40,612 nt of DNA, from positions 1-40,612 of IMG/VR virus record IMGVR_UViG_3300023181_000047; one strand, 5' to 3'. The stretch is from a virus. The notes under the pieces are model-generated. The model saw only the letters and a program-made list of their open reading frames with translations, was not told the origin of the DNA and did not search any database. Positions 14,061 through 20,497 of the stretch are shown in pieces. Both the position numbers and the translations under genes were made by a program. Positions within the stretch are counted from its first letter, which is position 1. The number at the start of each line of letters is the position of its first letter.

Positions 14061-14626
14061 CCTTTAATCCTCGGTTGTTATTCGTTCAGACATAGCTTCG
14101 CCTTTTCCCCCGTGATATTGCACCACGCCCCAGACTAAGGGGAGCCCGAAGGCAGGGTAGTCATAGTCCCCGATAGCGCTTTTAGGCCCGCTATCTCAGA
14201 TCGTGGAGTCCAGCCCACAACCCAACGTGATAAGCCTACACGGTTACCCGCGTCACGGTCACGGGTCGCAAAGAGAAGCGTTGCCCGCAGATTCGTTTCT
14301 AGTCTCCGCATTGTCGAGGCCAACGGGTAAGCCCTTCGTCCCAAGCCGATTAAGTGTGGCGCATGGCCAAAGGTACACCGCTTCGCAGCTTGGCGACCTA
14401 ATGGCTTCAACAATATCTGGGTAAGGGCTTGAACCAAAGTGCTAGACTTGGTATTTAAACCTTACCGAATGTGTCGAAACCACTTCGGTCATCGTCGGGG
14501 AACTTGCAATTCGTCCGACGCCTTCATTTCTAGACGCATCCCTCCCCAGCGTCAAGAGGCTCGCTCCGTTCATTCGTGGCGGGCCTCATTGCTTCAGAGG
14601 ATAGGATGGGGTAGTATTTGACTAAT
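14061..14626. other. Gene-free, strongly structured segment; candidate large ncRNA
   Basis: No coding gene is supported here. Inverted repeats are dense: 14172-14178 with 14189-14195 (7 bp), 14420-14426 with 14460-14466 (7 bp) enclosing 14433-14437 with 14448-14452, 14465-14473 with 14481-14488 (8 bp with a bulge), 14493-14498 with 14515-14520 (6 bp), and a GCC-TTCG-GGC tetraloop (minus strand) near 14150. ORFs in both directions lack ribosome-binding sites and coding character. Together with the adjacent tRNA-like element it recalls large phage RNAs such as GOLLD and ROOL, but I cannot confirm membership or strand. Confidence 0.5.
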
Positions 14627-14716
14627 GCGGAGAGATGGCAGTTGGCTTCTGCTCTCCGGTACGTGGACTAGCTAGACACGGCCATGTGAGTTCGGTTCGA
14701 TCCCGGCTTCTCCGCT
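14627..14716 (+). tRNA. tRNA-like element, non-canonical
   Basis: 90 bases with a perfect 7-bp acceptor (GCGGAGA/TCTCCGC) and a consensus T-loop (GGTTCGATC; loop 14696-14702) on a stem with one mismatch. A D-like arm (GGCA...TGCT with GG in the loop) is visible. The centre folds poorly. The best anticodon-like arm (CGTG/CACG plus tandem G-A pairs, loop CTAGCTA at 14668-14674) is separated from the D arm by about 8 extra bases, and an alternative helix ATGGC/GCCAT competes. No CCA is encoded. It may be a decayed tRNA or a tRNA-like domain of the neighbouring RNA. Confidence 0.4.
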
Positions 14717-14735
14717 CCTCACCCATCCAAAGCCA

Positions 14736-14764
14736 TTGCACTAATACAGTAATAGAGCTATTGT
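14736..14764 (+). promoter_or_regulatory. Sigma70-like promoter for a small RNA
   Basis: TTGCAC (14736-14741), a 17-base spacer, TATTGT (14759-14764). A short inverted repeat (AATAG-AG-CTATT) lies across the spacer and -10 box. The predicted start, near 14771, leads straight into a hairpin-rich segment that ends at a terminator. Confidence 0.5.
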
Positions 14765-14770
14765 TTTATG

Positions 14771-14920
14771 GATAGCAGCACGGAAGGACGTGCGTGGCCG
14801 GATGAAGTCGGAGGGTCGAGAGCCAGTTAGCCGACAGGTCGCTCTCAAAGCAGGTACTCAAGCCCTGCCTATCGATACAACGGCCCGGATAGCTTATAAC
14901 AGCCTCCGGGCCTATTTGTT
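14771..14920 (+). ncRNA. Candidate small structured RNA (about 150 nt)
   Basis: Between the promoter at 14736-14764 and the terminator at 14882-14920 there is no ORF with a ribosome-binding site. The segment folds into consecutive hairpins: GCACG-GAAGGA-CGTGC, GAGAGC...GCTCTC enclosing 17 bases, and GCAGG-TACTCAAGC-CCTGC. It is transcribed opposite to the flanking genes. The arrangement is what a free-standing phage sRNA would show. No known family recognised. Confidence 0.5.
14882..14920 (+). terminator. Intrinsic terminator, plus strand
   Basis: GGCCCGG (14882-14888) pairs with CCGGGCC (14906-14912), loop 17 bases, followed by TATTTGTT. On the minus strand no T-run follows, so the direction is plus. 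It ends two bases before the 3' end of the convergent gene at 14923. Confidence 0.65.
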
Positions 14921-14922
14921 GG

Positions 14923-15126
14923 TTAGGACATAGATGGCGGGAGCGGATAGAGATTGTTATTGGTACTTTCGATGGCAGAGGCGAAGGCCTCAAGCGCCAT
15001 TGGCCCATCAGTCCCATTTGGAAGCGTCTTGGCAAACTCCCGTGCCCTTGTGGCGAGGCTGGCGGTAAACTGCTCGACAACCATCTTTGTCAGTGCCCGC
15101 ATAACTTCATCGTTCGATACGTCCAT
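14923..15126 (-). CDS. Small unknown helical protein
   Basis: 67 residues (MDVSNDEVMRALTKMVVEQF...), helical, ending SAIESTNNNLYPLPP. Last gene of the minus-strand group before the structured segment. No family recognised. Confidence 0.7.
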   Translation of the reverse strand: MDVSNDEVMRALTKMVVEQFTASLATRAREFAKTLPNGTDGPMALEAFASAIESTNNNLYPLPPSMS

Positions 15127-15153
15127 TCTATTCTTCCTTCTCTGGATTGTGTG

Positions 15154-15390
15154 TTAAGACCAATTGTCGCCGTAGTCTGCCATGTCATATGTTGACCAAT
15201 CCCTAAGCGGCAGGGAATTATATCGAGATTGGCAGTCCTTACTCTGATCCGGCGTTAGCTTTGGAAACCACGCATATTCCTTACTCGCATAAAGGGCATA
15301 GTTTGGGTCATCACGAATTACCTCCCAGACCATTTTGCCCTTATGCTTGCCGTGTAGAATTTCCGTTTGCTCCTGAATGTGTTCTTCCAT
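15154..15390 (-). CDS. Small unknown protein, weak DUF3820-like pattern
   Basis: 78 residues (MEEHIQEQTEILHGKHKGK...). The segment HGKHKGKMVWEVIRDDPNYALYASKE resembles the G-K-x-x-G-x-x-x-x-x-V...D-P-x-Y-x-x-W repeat of DUF3820/exodeoxyribonuclease-associated small domains. It sits beside rusA, so a recombination accessory role is possible. Confidence 0.65.
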   Translation of the reverse strand: MEEHIQEQTEILHGKHKGKMVWEVIRDDPNYALYASKEYAWFPKLTPDQSKDCQSRYNSLPLRDWSTYDMADYGDNWS

Positions 15391-15413
15391 TCTCGTCTCC
15401 TTTCAGCGGCTTG

Positions 15414-15764
15414 TCATAGAGGGGATATAGTCACAACGACCTTCCCGCCCTTCACTGGTTCTCCGAATATCAATGACGCCTGGAATGTTCTGTCATTGAT
15501 GCCCAGAGCGTCTGCTATTCCATCTCTGCTTGGTTTGAGCATAGAGATGGCATTATCGTCATCCATTGCGTTCGCGGTCTTCGGGTGAACCGTCCACACA
15601 ATCGCCGCGCCTTCATGAGCCCACCGATTGCGCCCAAGAGCAGCTAGGACAGCCACCCACGCCCATTTGCGGGCCTTCTTGGCCTCCCTGGCCTTTTCCA
15701 TCCTATGCGCCCTGCCATTGGGGCTAAGGGCTTTGCTTGGGAAGGGCAGTTCGAAGGTAATCAT
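15414..15764 (-). CDS. rusA: RusA-family Holliday-junction resolvase
   Basis: 116 residues, close to the usual 120. Conserved features: FPSKALSPNGRAH near the N-terminus, the basic stretch AKKARKWAW, the acidic cluster NAMDDDNAISMLKPSRDGIADALGINDR (residues about 66-93, supplying the metal-binding Asp residues and the conserved Lys), and a C-terminal VVVTI strand. It cuts four-way junctions as a dimer during recombination and before packaging, consistent with the ERF and NinB genes on the other arm. Start by ATGA overlap. Confidence 0.9.
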   Translation of the reverse strand: MITFELPFPSKALSPNGRAHRMEKAREAKKARKWAWVAVLAALGRNRWAHEGAAIVWTVHPKTANAMDDDNAISMLKPSRDGIADALGINDRTFQASLIFGEPVKGGKVVVTISPL

Positions 15765-15892
15765 GGCCTTGGCTTCCGCATCATCTCAGCGATGAGCGCC
15801 GCATTAGTGCGAGCGAAAACGTTGGGGAGTCGCGTAGCAAGAGAGCCGCGCCGGATGGTCGTAAGGTGGATCATGGATTGATGGCCGATCAT
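15761..15892 (-). CDS. 43-residue basic protein
   Basis: Starts MIGHQSMIHLTTIRRG and ends AEMMRKPRP. ATGA overlaps at both ends, linking a small membrane protein gene and rusA, support its expression. Strongly basic. No family recognised. Confidence 0.5.
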   Translation of the reverse strand: MIGHQSMIHLTTIRRGSLATRLPNVFARTNAALIAEMMRKPRP

Positions 15893-16074
15893 TTGCCTAG
15901 CCGCCTCTCTAGGTCATCAATGCGACCGCTATCCCGAAACGAGTAATAGGCCAGTATGATTACAACGCCAGCCAGAACGGCTTCTAGTTTCGATACTAGG
16001 CCGAAATGGAACATGGCCCAAAAAACCAGAACGCCTAACGCTGTGGTGATGAACGCTGCAACGGAATTTATCAT
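15889..16074 (-). CDS. Small two-span membrane protein
   Basis: 61 residues with two hydrophobic segments (AAFITTALGVLVFWAMF and LEAVLAGVVIILAYYSF) and a charged C-tail (RDSGRIDDLERRL). ATGA-coupled on both sides. Possibly acts on the cell envelope early in infection; function unknown. Confidence 0.7.
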   Translation of the reverse strand: MINSVAAFITTALGVLVFWAMFHFGLVSKLEAVLAGVVIILAYYSFRDSGRIDDLERRLGK

Positions 16075-16328
16075 TCATCTTCTCCCTCAATAGCTGACAG
16101 GTACAAGTGGGCTTCTTCTTCAAACAAGTCGTACTGCTCCCGCTCATCGCCCGTCATTCGGTGGCGCTTGATCGCGGCGTTTAGTGCTTTGACGTTGAAG
16201 CCACGAGACTTGCATTCGGCACGTATCTCGCGAATGTCGTCCACCAGCGTTTGGCGTTCATCATCGAGACGGATAATTCTCTCGGCGTATGAACGGATTT
16301 CGGCGCGGCCTACGTTGTCAGTGCTCAT
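16071..16328 (-). CDS. GapR-like (DUF2312) DNA-binding protein
   Basis: 85 residues matching the GapR family over its whole length: RSYAERIIRLDDERQTLVDDIREIRAECKSRGFNVKALNAAIKRHR, then an acidic helical C-terminus. In alphaproteobacteria GapR is a chromosome-binding protein that encircles overtwisted DNA ahead of replication and transcription. A phage copy may help its own replication or interfere with the host protein. Its presence supports an alphaproteobacterial host. ATGA-coupled to neighbours. Confidence 0.85.
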   Translation of the reverse strand: MSTDNVGRAEIRSYAERIIRLDDERQTLVDDIREIRAECKSRGFNVKALNAAIKRHRMTGDEREQYDLFEEEAHLYLSAIEGEDE

Positions 16329-16522
16329 TGAATTTCCCTCGGTTTGTGGTATGGTTCAAGTCGTGCATTGCATCGGCCATCTGGCTTCTCTTCGATGTAC
16401 CAGACCTGAAACTTAGAGCCGTAGGCCGTGATGATCTGGCCCATTCGAGGCTTGGTTTTTCGGTCCAAAATATACGCAGTTCGCTCGTTTCTTTCGCAGA
16501 CGTACGTATGCACTCCACTCAT
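16325..16522 (-). CDS. Small unknown protein
   Basis: 65 residues from ATG 16522 (MSGVHTYVCERNER), placed by an ATGA overlap with the small membrane gene upstream; a longer version of the frame would run through that gene. Sequence AYILDRKTKPRMGQIITAYGSKFQVWYI suggests a small beta fold. No family recognised. Confidence 0.65.
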   Translation of the reverse strand: MSGVHTYVCERNERTAYILDRKTKPRMGQIITAYGSKFQVWYIEEKPDGRCNARLEPYHKPREIQ

Positions 16523-16614
16523 TCCCAAGCCCCTTCCTTCATATTCCAAATAAACGGTATAAGTACCAACACTAGGATAAAACACAGACAGAGGCCGAAC
16601 GTGGGGAGGGTCAT
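16519..16614 (-). CDS. 31-residue single-span membrane protein
   Basis: MTLPTFGLCLCFILVLVLIP followed by FIWNMKEGAWE. Start overlaps the upstream stop (TAATG) and the end overlaps the next start (ATGA). One hydrophobic helix. Similar in style to other tiny membrane proteins of this genome. Confidence 0.55.
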   Translation of the reverse strand: MTLPTFGLCLCFILVLVLIPFIWNMKEGAWE

Positions 16615-16823
16615 TATTCCTTCCACTCCTCGACAAGGCGCGGAACGTTGTGTTCGCTGGTACCGTCATCGCGCCAGATATCGCCATTCTCGTCAAAGTC
16701 TGAGCTTCCGTATTTTTGCTGCCATGGATGCTCAACTTCCCAACTGATCCATCTCTCCATTGGGCCAACCTTCTCGCCTGTTTCAGCCTTGTAGAATTTC
16801 CCTTCTTCGATCTTGATTGTCAT
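16614..16823 (-). CDS. Small acidic unknown protein
   Basis: 69 residues (MTIKIEEGKFYKAETGEKVGP...), rich in Trp and acidic residues (ENGDIWRDDGTSEHN). Proteins beginning I-x-x-G-K-F-Y-x-x-x-x-G-x-K-V-G-P are common in phages and unassigned. ATGA-coupled to the regulator upstream. Confidence 0.75.
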   Translation of the reverse strand: MTIKIEEGKFYKAETGEKVGPMERWISWEVEHPWQQKYGSSDFDENGDIWRDDGTSEHNVPRLVEEWKE

Positions 16824-17020
16824 TCTGCCTTCTCCTTCTTGCGCTTGACGATGTGACGTTCCATCCCAAACTTGGCTAGGAACCCATCAGATGGAGCACG
16901 AGCGCCGCTTGCCACCATCTGTAATAGCGTCGGTGAAACGCCGTATAGCTTTGCCAGGGATGCTAGGCTTCCGCCCTTCGCTGTGCGCTTTAGCCATTCC
17001 CTGAATTGATCAGTTGTCAT
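16820..17020 (-). CDS. Cro/CI-like helix-turn-helix regulator
   Basis: 66 residues from ATG 17020 (MTTDQFREWLKRT), with GAGG at 6 bases. SLASLAKLYGVSPTLLQMVASGARAPSDGFLAKFGM (about residues 17-52) is a lambda-repressor-type helix-turn-helix with the usual G-x-x-x-P-S following it. It is the first gene of the minus-strand early operon and faces the plus-strand operon, so it probably controls the divergent promoters between them. No partner repressor or integrase is seen. Confidence 0.75.
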   Translation of the reverse strand: MTTDQFREWLKRTAKGGSLASLAKLYGVSPTLLQMVASGARAPSDGFLAKFGMERHIVKRKKEKAE

Positions 17021-17165
17021 GCAAACCTCGCTTGCTGATATATCCAACCATAAAACAGATTTGTTTGCATCGCAACAACAATCATGTTGACGGCACATAT
17101 TTGTTCTGTCACTCTGACCCTACGAACAGAGCAGCGGCTATTGGTGGAGAGTTAAGGAGATAGAG
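17021..17165. promoter_or_regulatory. Divergent early control region
   Basis: 145 bases between the Cro-like gene and the plus-strand early genes. A dyad TTGTT-N8-AACAA lies at 17061-17078; GCAAAC (17021-17026) and GTTTGC (17064-17069) form a second, wider pair. TTGACG at 17087-17092 is a plausible plus-strand -35, within the string TGTTGACGGCA also found at the promoter near 10090; its -10 is weak. On the minus strand TTGTTG, 18 bases, TTTATG could drive the regulator. AAGGAG precedes the plus-strand start. Confidence 0.5.
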
Positions 17166-17375
17166 ATGAGTGAGGACCAACTGCGCAGGCTATGCGAAGA
17201 TCACAAACTGACCACCATGTCAGTCATGGTGCAGCATTCTAGGAACTACGTATCGGTGTACTTGCACTGGCATGACGAGGGAGACGATGACGATAAGTGC
17301 GTTTCTGGTGGCGGTAAAACCTTCAATGCCGCGCTTGAAGTGGCACTTCACGACATGGGGATTGACCGAAAATGA
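17166..17375 (+). CDS. First plus-strand early gene, unknown
   Basis: 69 residues (MSEDQLRRLCEDHKLTTMS...), with AAGGAG upstream. A beta-type middle (YVSVYLHWHDEG) precedes an acidic patch and KTFNAALEVALHDMG. Small phage proteins with this layout are common and unassigned. Next gene overlaps as ATGA. Confidence 0.75.
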   Translation: MSEDQLRRLCEDHKLTTMSVMVQHSRNYVSVYLHWHDEGDDDDKCVSGGGKTFNAALEVALHDMGIDRK

Positions 17376-17614
17376 ACGTCCGCATCAGTACCATCGTCGG
17401 CAGCGGAGACTTCGAACCGCGCCTGATTATCGATATCCCGGAGGTTCGATTGGTTCATGACCTAACCCTCGAAAGCGCAAGGGACGCCGTATTCATCCTC
17501 AATGAGGAATATTGGTACTCCTACATGGAAGCATGCAAGGCCATTAAGGCATCTATCCGAGACAGTAAGTACACTATCCCTGCTGATACTCTAGAATGGG
17601 CGAATGAGAAATGA
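17372..17614 (+). CDS. Small unknown early protein
   Basis: 80 residues (MNVRISTIVGSGDFEPRL...). Second part RDAVFILNEEYWYSYMEACKAIK is helical. ATGA overlap at both ends. No family recognised. Confidence 0.7.
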   Translation: MNVRISTIVGSGDFEPRLIIDIPEVRLVHDLTLESARDAVFILNEEYWYSYMEACKAIKASIRDSKYTIPADTLEWANEK

Positions 17615-17943
17615 GCATCAAACACACAGACGGGCCTTGGACTGTCTTCATCGATGACAGCGGAGACGAATGGACTGGCTGGCCGCTTTCGATCAATGCG
17701 CCGTCAGTGCATGAAGATTGCATGGTTGTCCGCACGGGAGGGCAATGGCCTTACAAGTGGGATTACGCCGTGTCGCAAGCTGAGGCTGTTGCAAACGCCC
17801 GCCTTATCGCCGCCGCGCCAGAGCTTTTAGAGATGGCTAAGTGGTCCGAAAGTGCCATTGCTCCGTTTTCAAAGGATCCCGCTGAAAAGTCTGGAATTAC
17901 ACGTTTGCGTGCAGCCATAGCTAAAGCTGAGGGCAGAAAATGA
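17611..17943 (+). CDS. Conserved phage protein of the HTDGPW type
   Basis: 110 residues. It begins with the KHTDGPW motif and contains ANARLIAAAPELLEM, the two hallmarks of a very widespread family of small phage proteins of unknown function, here with RLRAAIAKAEG at the end. ATGA-coupled on both sides. Confidence 0.8.
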   Translation: MSIKHTDGPWTVFIDDSGDEWTGWPLSINAPSVHEDCMVVRTGGQWPYKWDYAVSQAEAVANARLIAAAPELLEMAKWSESAIAPFSKDPAEKSGITRLRAAIAKAEGRK

Positions 17944-18116
17944 CCTATCCACCCCGTCCATACCGCTCAGATCGTGCAGCCCGCATCTCGTATGCACTCC
18001 ATCACCGTACACTAGAGATAGCCATAGGAGTGTTGGTTCTGACTGTAGCTCTAGGATTGTGGTTGGGCGGCGAATATAGCCCGATTGAAATGTTGAAGGC
18101 AAAGGGAGGCTTATGA
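17940..18116 (+). CDS. 58-residue single-span membrane protein
   Basis: A basic N-terminus (PPRPYRSDRAARIS) is followed by one membrane helix (IAIGVLVLTVALGLWLG). ATGA overlaps on both sides. Together with the next gene it forms a small membrane pair. Confidence 0.65.
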   Translation: MTYPPRPYRSDRAARISYALHHRTLEIAIGVLVLTVALGLWLGGEYSPIEMLKAKGGL

Positions 18117-18487
18117 TGCGGATTGTGACTGACTCTTTACCGTGGAGGTTCATTGTTCCGAGGCCGCGATTTTTCCGAAACATTTACGTTGCCCATAAAA
18201 TCCCAGAGGTAAAGAGGCAGATCAACAGGCAGGCATTTTTGAAGTTTGCGGAATATGTAACTTTCGCCGTTCTGTCTCCCGCCCTGCTAATAATTGGCAT
18301 CTTGTATGCGATCCTATGGGCACTGGACAGCTTTCTTAAACCGGGTCGCTTCCCAATCATCCCTCCATTTGATGAGTGGCAACGTGAAGCTGTTGAAGAA
18401 GCAAGAGCCATCGTCCCATTTGACGATATGAAAGAGCGTCTAGGAGAGAACCAGCCACGCATCCTTAGCAAGAAAGATGCTGTGTAA
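18113..18487 (+). CDS. Membrane protein, unknown
   Basis: 124 residues (start at 18113, or 18116 one codon later). One strong membrane segment at about 51-72 (FAVLSPALLIIGILYAILWAL) between basic and acidic flanks. Coupled to the gene before it. No family recognised. Confidence 0.65.
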   Translation: MMRIVTDSLPWRFIVPRPRFFRNIYVAHKIPEVKRQINRQAFLKFAEYVTFAVLSPALLIIGILYAILWALDSFLKPGRFPIIPPFDEWQREAVEEARAIVPFDDMKERLGENQPRILSKKDAV

Positions 18488-18522
18488 GTTTGGTTCTGAG
18501 AAACTACAGAGAGGACTGAGGA

Positions 18523-18720
18523 ATGACACCCATCGATACAAACAGACTACGTGATATGGCGCTGCGTCAGAAGCTGGAGGGGATTGCCCAAGCAATTCTG
18601 CACCATAATACGCAATACCAAGCTATCCCCGGATATCCAAACTGCGAGATGCAGAAGGAAATGTATCTTCAATTCTTGCTTGAGGATTGCCAGAAGATGC
18701 AGGAGGCCTTGAATGGCTGA
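18523..18720 (+). CDS. Small unknown protein upstream of Gp157
   Basis: 65 residues (MTPIDTNRLRDMALRQKL...), preceded by GAGGA. Helical, with PNCEMQKEMYLQFLLEDCQKMQEAL at the end. Overlaps the Gp157 gene by 8 bases. Confidence 0.7.
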   Translation: MTPIDTNRLRDMALRQKLEGIAQAILHHNTQYQAIPGYPNCEMQKEMYLQFLLEDCQKMQEALNG

Positions 18721-19219
18721 TTACCTTAAAATGGACATCAGCGCGCTAGAGCGTGAGATTGAAGCCCTGATCGTCGCCTATCCAGAATTGGCCGAAGACG
18801 ACGCGTTAAAGGCCGATATGATTTCTGGGGAATTCGACGTTGAGAGCGTCATGTCCCGCGTATTGAGCCATCTGTTCGAAGCTCAGGAAATGCTAGATGG
18901 CATGAAGCCGCGCTTTGAGGACTTGTCAGAACGCAAGGCACGATGGACGCGGCGGCAAGAGGCTATGAAGGGCTTAGCGCAGCGCGTGCTTACCATGTCG
19001 GGGCGTAAGTCTATCGCCCTGCCAGAGGCTACCGTAAGCGCCACAAAGGGCCGTGATAGCATTGAGGTTCTGGACGTTAACAGCTTGCCTCAAGGATATT
19101 TCGCGTCCGAGCGCAAGGCAGACAAGGCAGCGATTAAGGCGGCGATTGAAGCGGGTACGGATATTCCTGGCGCACAGATCAAGACCGGAGAGCCGGGGAT
19201 TATGGTGAAAACCACATGA
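18713..19219 (+). CDS. Siphovirus Gp157-family protein
   Basis: 168 residues. The helical N-terminal half with L-x-R-E-I-E-x-L and LSERKARWTRRQEAMKGLAQRVL, then the beta segment KSIALPEATVSATKG and the C-terminal LPQGYFASERKADKAAIKAAIEAG ... GAQIKTGEPGIMVK, fit the Gp157 family over its full length. Members usually sit beside single-strand annealing proteins, as here with ERF. The precise role is unknown; likely a recombination or ssDNA accessory. Confidence 0.85.
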   Translation: MADYLKMDISALEREIEALIVAYPELAEDDALKADMISGEFDVESVMSRVLSHLFEAQEMLDGMKPRFEDLSERKARWTRRQEAMKGLAQRVLTMSGRKSIALPEATVSATKGRDSIEVLDVNSLPQGYFASERKADKAAIKAAIEAGTDIPGAQIKTGEPGIMVKTT

Positions 19220-19425
19220 CCACTTTTAACGCTTCAGTTAAAGCGGGCGCGCTGCTTCGCGGAGCGGTCCGAAGGTATCTTGATAAGTGCCAGTTCAACG
19301 GTAAATTGGCAGAATACAAGGAACTGAAAGGCTGGCTGCGAAGCGAATTCCTGATCAAAGGAATGGCTCAGTCAGAGATGGCAGTTCTCCAGAAATGGGT
19401 AGAGGAATTGGATAATGACAAATGA
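19216..19425 (+). CDS. Small protein between Gp157 and ERF
   Basis: 69 residues (MTTFNASVKAGALLRGAVRRYL...), basic and helical. ATGA overlaps both neighbours, so probably co-translated with the recombination genes. No family recognised. Confidence 0.7.
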   Translation: MTTFNASVKAGALLRGAVRRYLDKCQFNGKLAEYKELKGWLRSEFLIKGMAQSEMAVLQKWVEELDNDK

Positions 19426-20117
19426 TCACCCATAGCGAGAGCATCAAATCAATCGCCGCCGCCCTATTCACATTCCAAGGGGCTGTGGATGGCGTCGAGA
19501 AGAACAAGGTCAATCCCGGTTTCAAGTCCCGTTATGCTAACCTAGAGGCCGTGCGAGATACAGCCGTTCCAGAGCTGCAGAAGGTCGGCCTGCTCTACAC
19601 TCAATCTCCCGGCGCGATTGTTGACGGCGTAATGGCTGTCACAACTATGCTCATTCACGCCGAAAGTGGCGAGTGGATGAAGTTTGAGGGAGACATTGCA
19701 TTGGGCAAGCGCGATCCTCAGGGCGTCGGCTCTGCGATCACGTATATGCAACGATACTCGCTTATGGCGGCTCTTGGGCTTCCTCCGGTTGATGATGACG
19801 GGGAAGGGGCAATGGAGCGAACCCCGCCAAAGCGCCCACCCAGCCAGCCTGTGAAGGACGTAGGGGCAGAAAGCAACAATCAGGCACCAGACTCGCAAAA
19901 CCTTTATGCAAGGCTATCCATCGCTAATGCTGCTTGCGCGAATAAGGCTACATTCAACAATCTATGGGGCGCGCCTGCAACGATCAAAGCGCAGTCCATT
20001 TTGTCTCCTGATCTTTATGCAAAGATTGAGACTGAGAAGGCTACCAAGTTTGCGCAGTTGGAAAAGAGCGAGCCATCTGAATACAAGGCTCCAGATTTCG
20101 ACAACCTAGAGCCATGA
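19422..20117 (+). CDS. erf: ERF-family single-strand annealing protein
   Basis: 231 residues. The N-terminal 130 residues match the ERF domain: SIAAALFTFQGAV, NPGFKSRYANLEAVRDTAVPELQKVGL, TTMLIHAESGEWM and DPQGVGSAITYMQRYSLMAALGL. The C-terminal part is a Pro/Gln-rich linker plus a tail. It anneals complementary single strands and, in P22, circularises the infecting permuted genome, which fits the terminal redundancy here. Partners in the region are Gp157, NinB, RusA and SSB. Confidence 0.9.
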   Translation: MITHSESIKSIAAALFTFQGAVDGVEKNKVNPGFKSRYANLEAVRDTAVPELQKVGLLYTQSPGAIVDGVMAVTTMLIHAESGEWMKFEGDIALGKRDPQGVGSAITYMQRYSLMAALGLPPVDDDGEGAMERTPPKRPPSQPVKDVGAESNNQAPDSQNLYARLSIANAACANKATFNNLWGAPATIKAQSILSPDLYAKIETEKATKFAQLEKSEPSEYKAPDFDNLEP

Positions 20118-20497
20118 CCTCGTTTACTTTGATCAGCCCACGAGTACGTGAGAACGCCTTGGCTGAGGTTCGGAATGCGCCGGATGGCTATATCGTGACG
20201 GTAAAGGCCGCAAAGAGGAGTGATGCCCAGAACCGGCTTTTATGGCAGGCCTTAACGGACGTTGCGGAACAAGTTGAGTGGTACGGACAATATCTGCCCA
20301 ACACCGATTGGAAGGATATTTTCACTGCCTCTCTGCGCAAGTCTAAAGTTGTGCCAGGGATCGATAGCGGAACTTTTGTCGTGACGGGGCTACATACGTC
20401 CGCGATGACCAAAGGTGAACTATCAACGCTGATGGATTTGATCTTCGCCTTCGGAGCAGAGAGGGGCGTCGTGTTTACGGATGAGGTGAGAGAATGA
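20114..20497 (+). CDS. ninB: NinB-like recombination protein
   Basis: 127 residues; NinB pattern AEVRNAPDGYIVTVKAAKRSDAQNRLLWQALTDVAEQVEWYGQ, with TDWKDIFTASLRK and the C-terminal MTKGELSTLMDLIFAFGAERGV. In lambda the homologue (Orf) binds SSB and ssDNA and aids strand exchange. ATGA-coupled to ERF. Confidence 0.9.
   Translation: MTSFTLISPRVRENALAEVRNAPDGYIVTVKAAKRSDAQNRLLWQALTDVAEQVEWYGQYLPNTDWKDIFTASLRKSKVVPGIDSGTFVVTGLHTSAMTKGELSTLMDLIFAFGAERGVVFTDEVRE

Noticed and set aside
14135-14437. 100-codon minus-strand frame and plus-strand frames at 14203-14424 and 14439-14621
   Set aside because: No ribosome-binding sites, no coupling to neighbours, and translations rich in Arg/Ser/Pro without hydrophobic periodicity. 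The DNA is instead full of inverted repeats.
14101-14716. tmRNA or group I intron
   Set aside because: No tag-peptide frame on either strand for tmRNA. GACTA/TAGTC pairs resembling intron P7 occur near 14133 and 14165, but the other core helices and split exons were not found; a covariance-model search would settle it.
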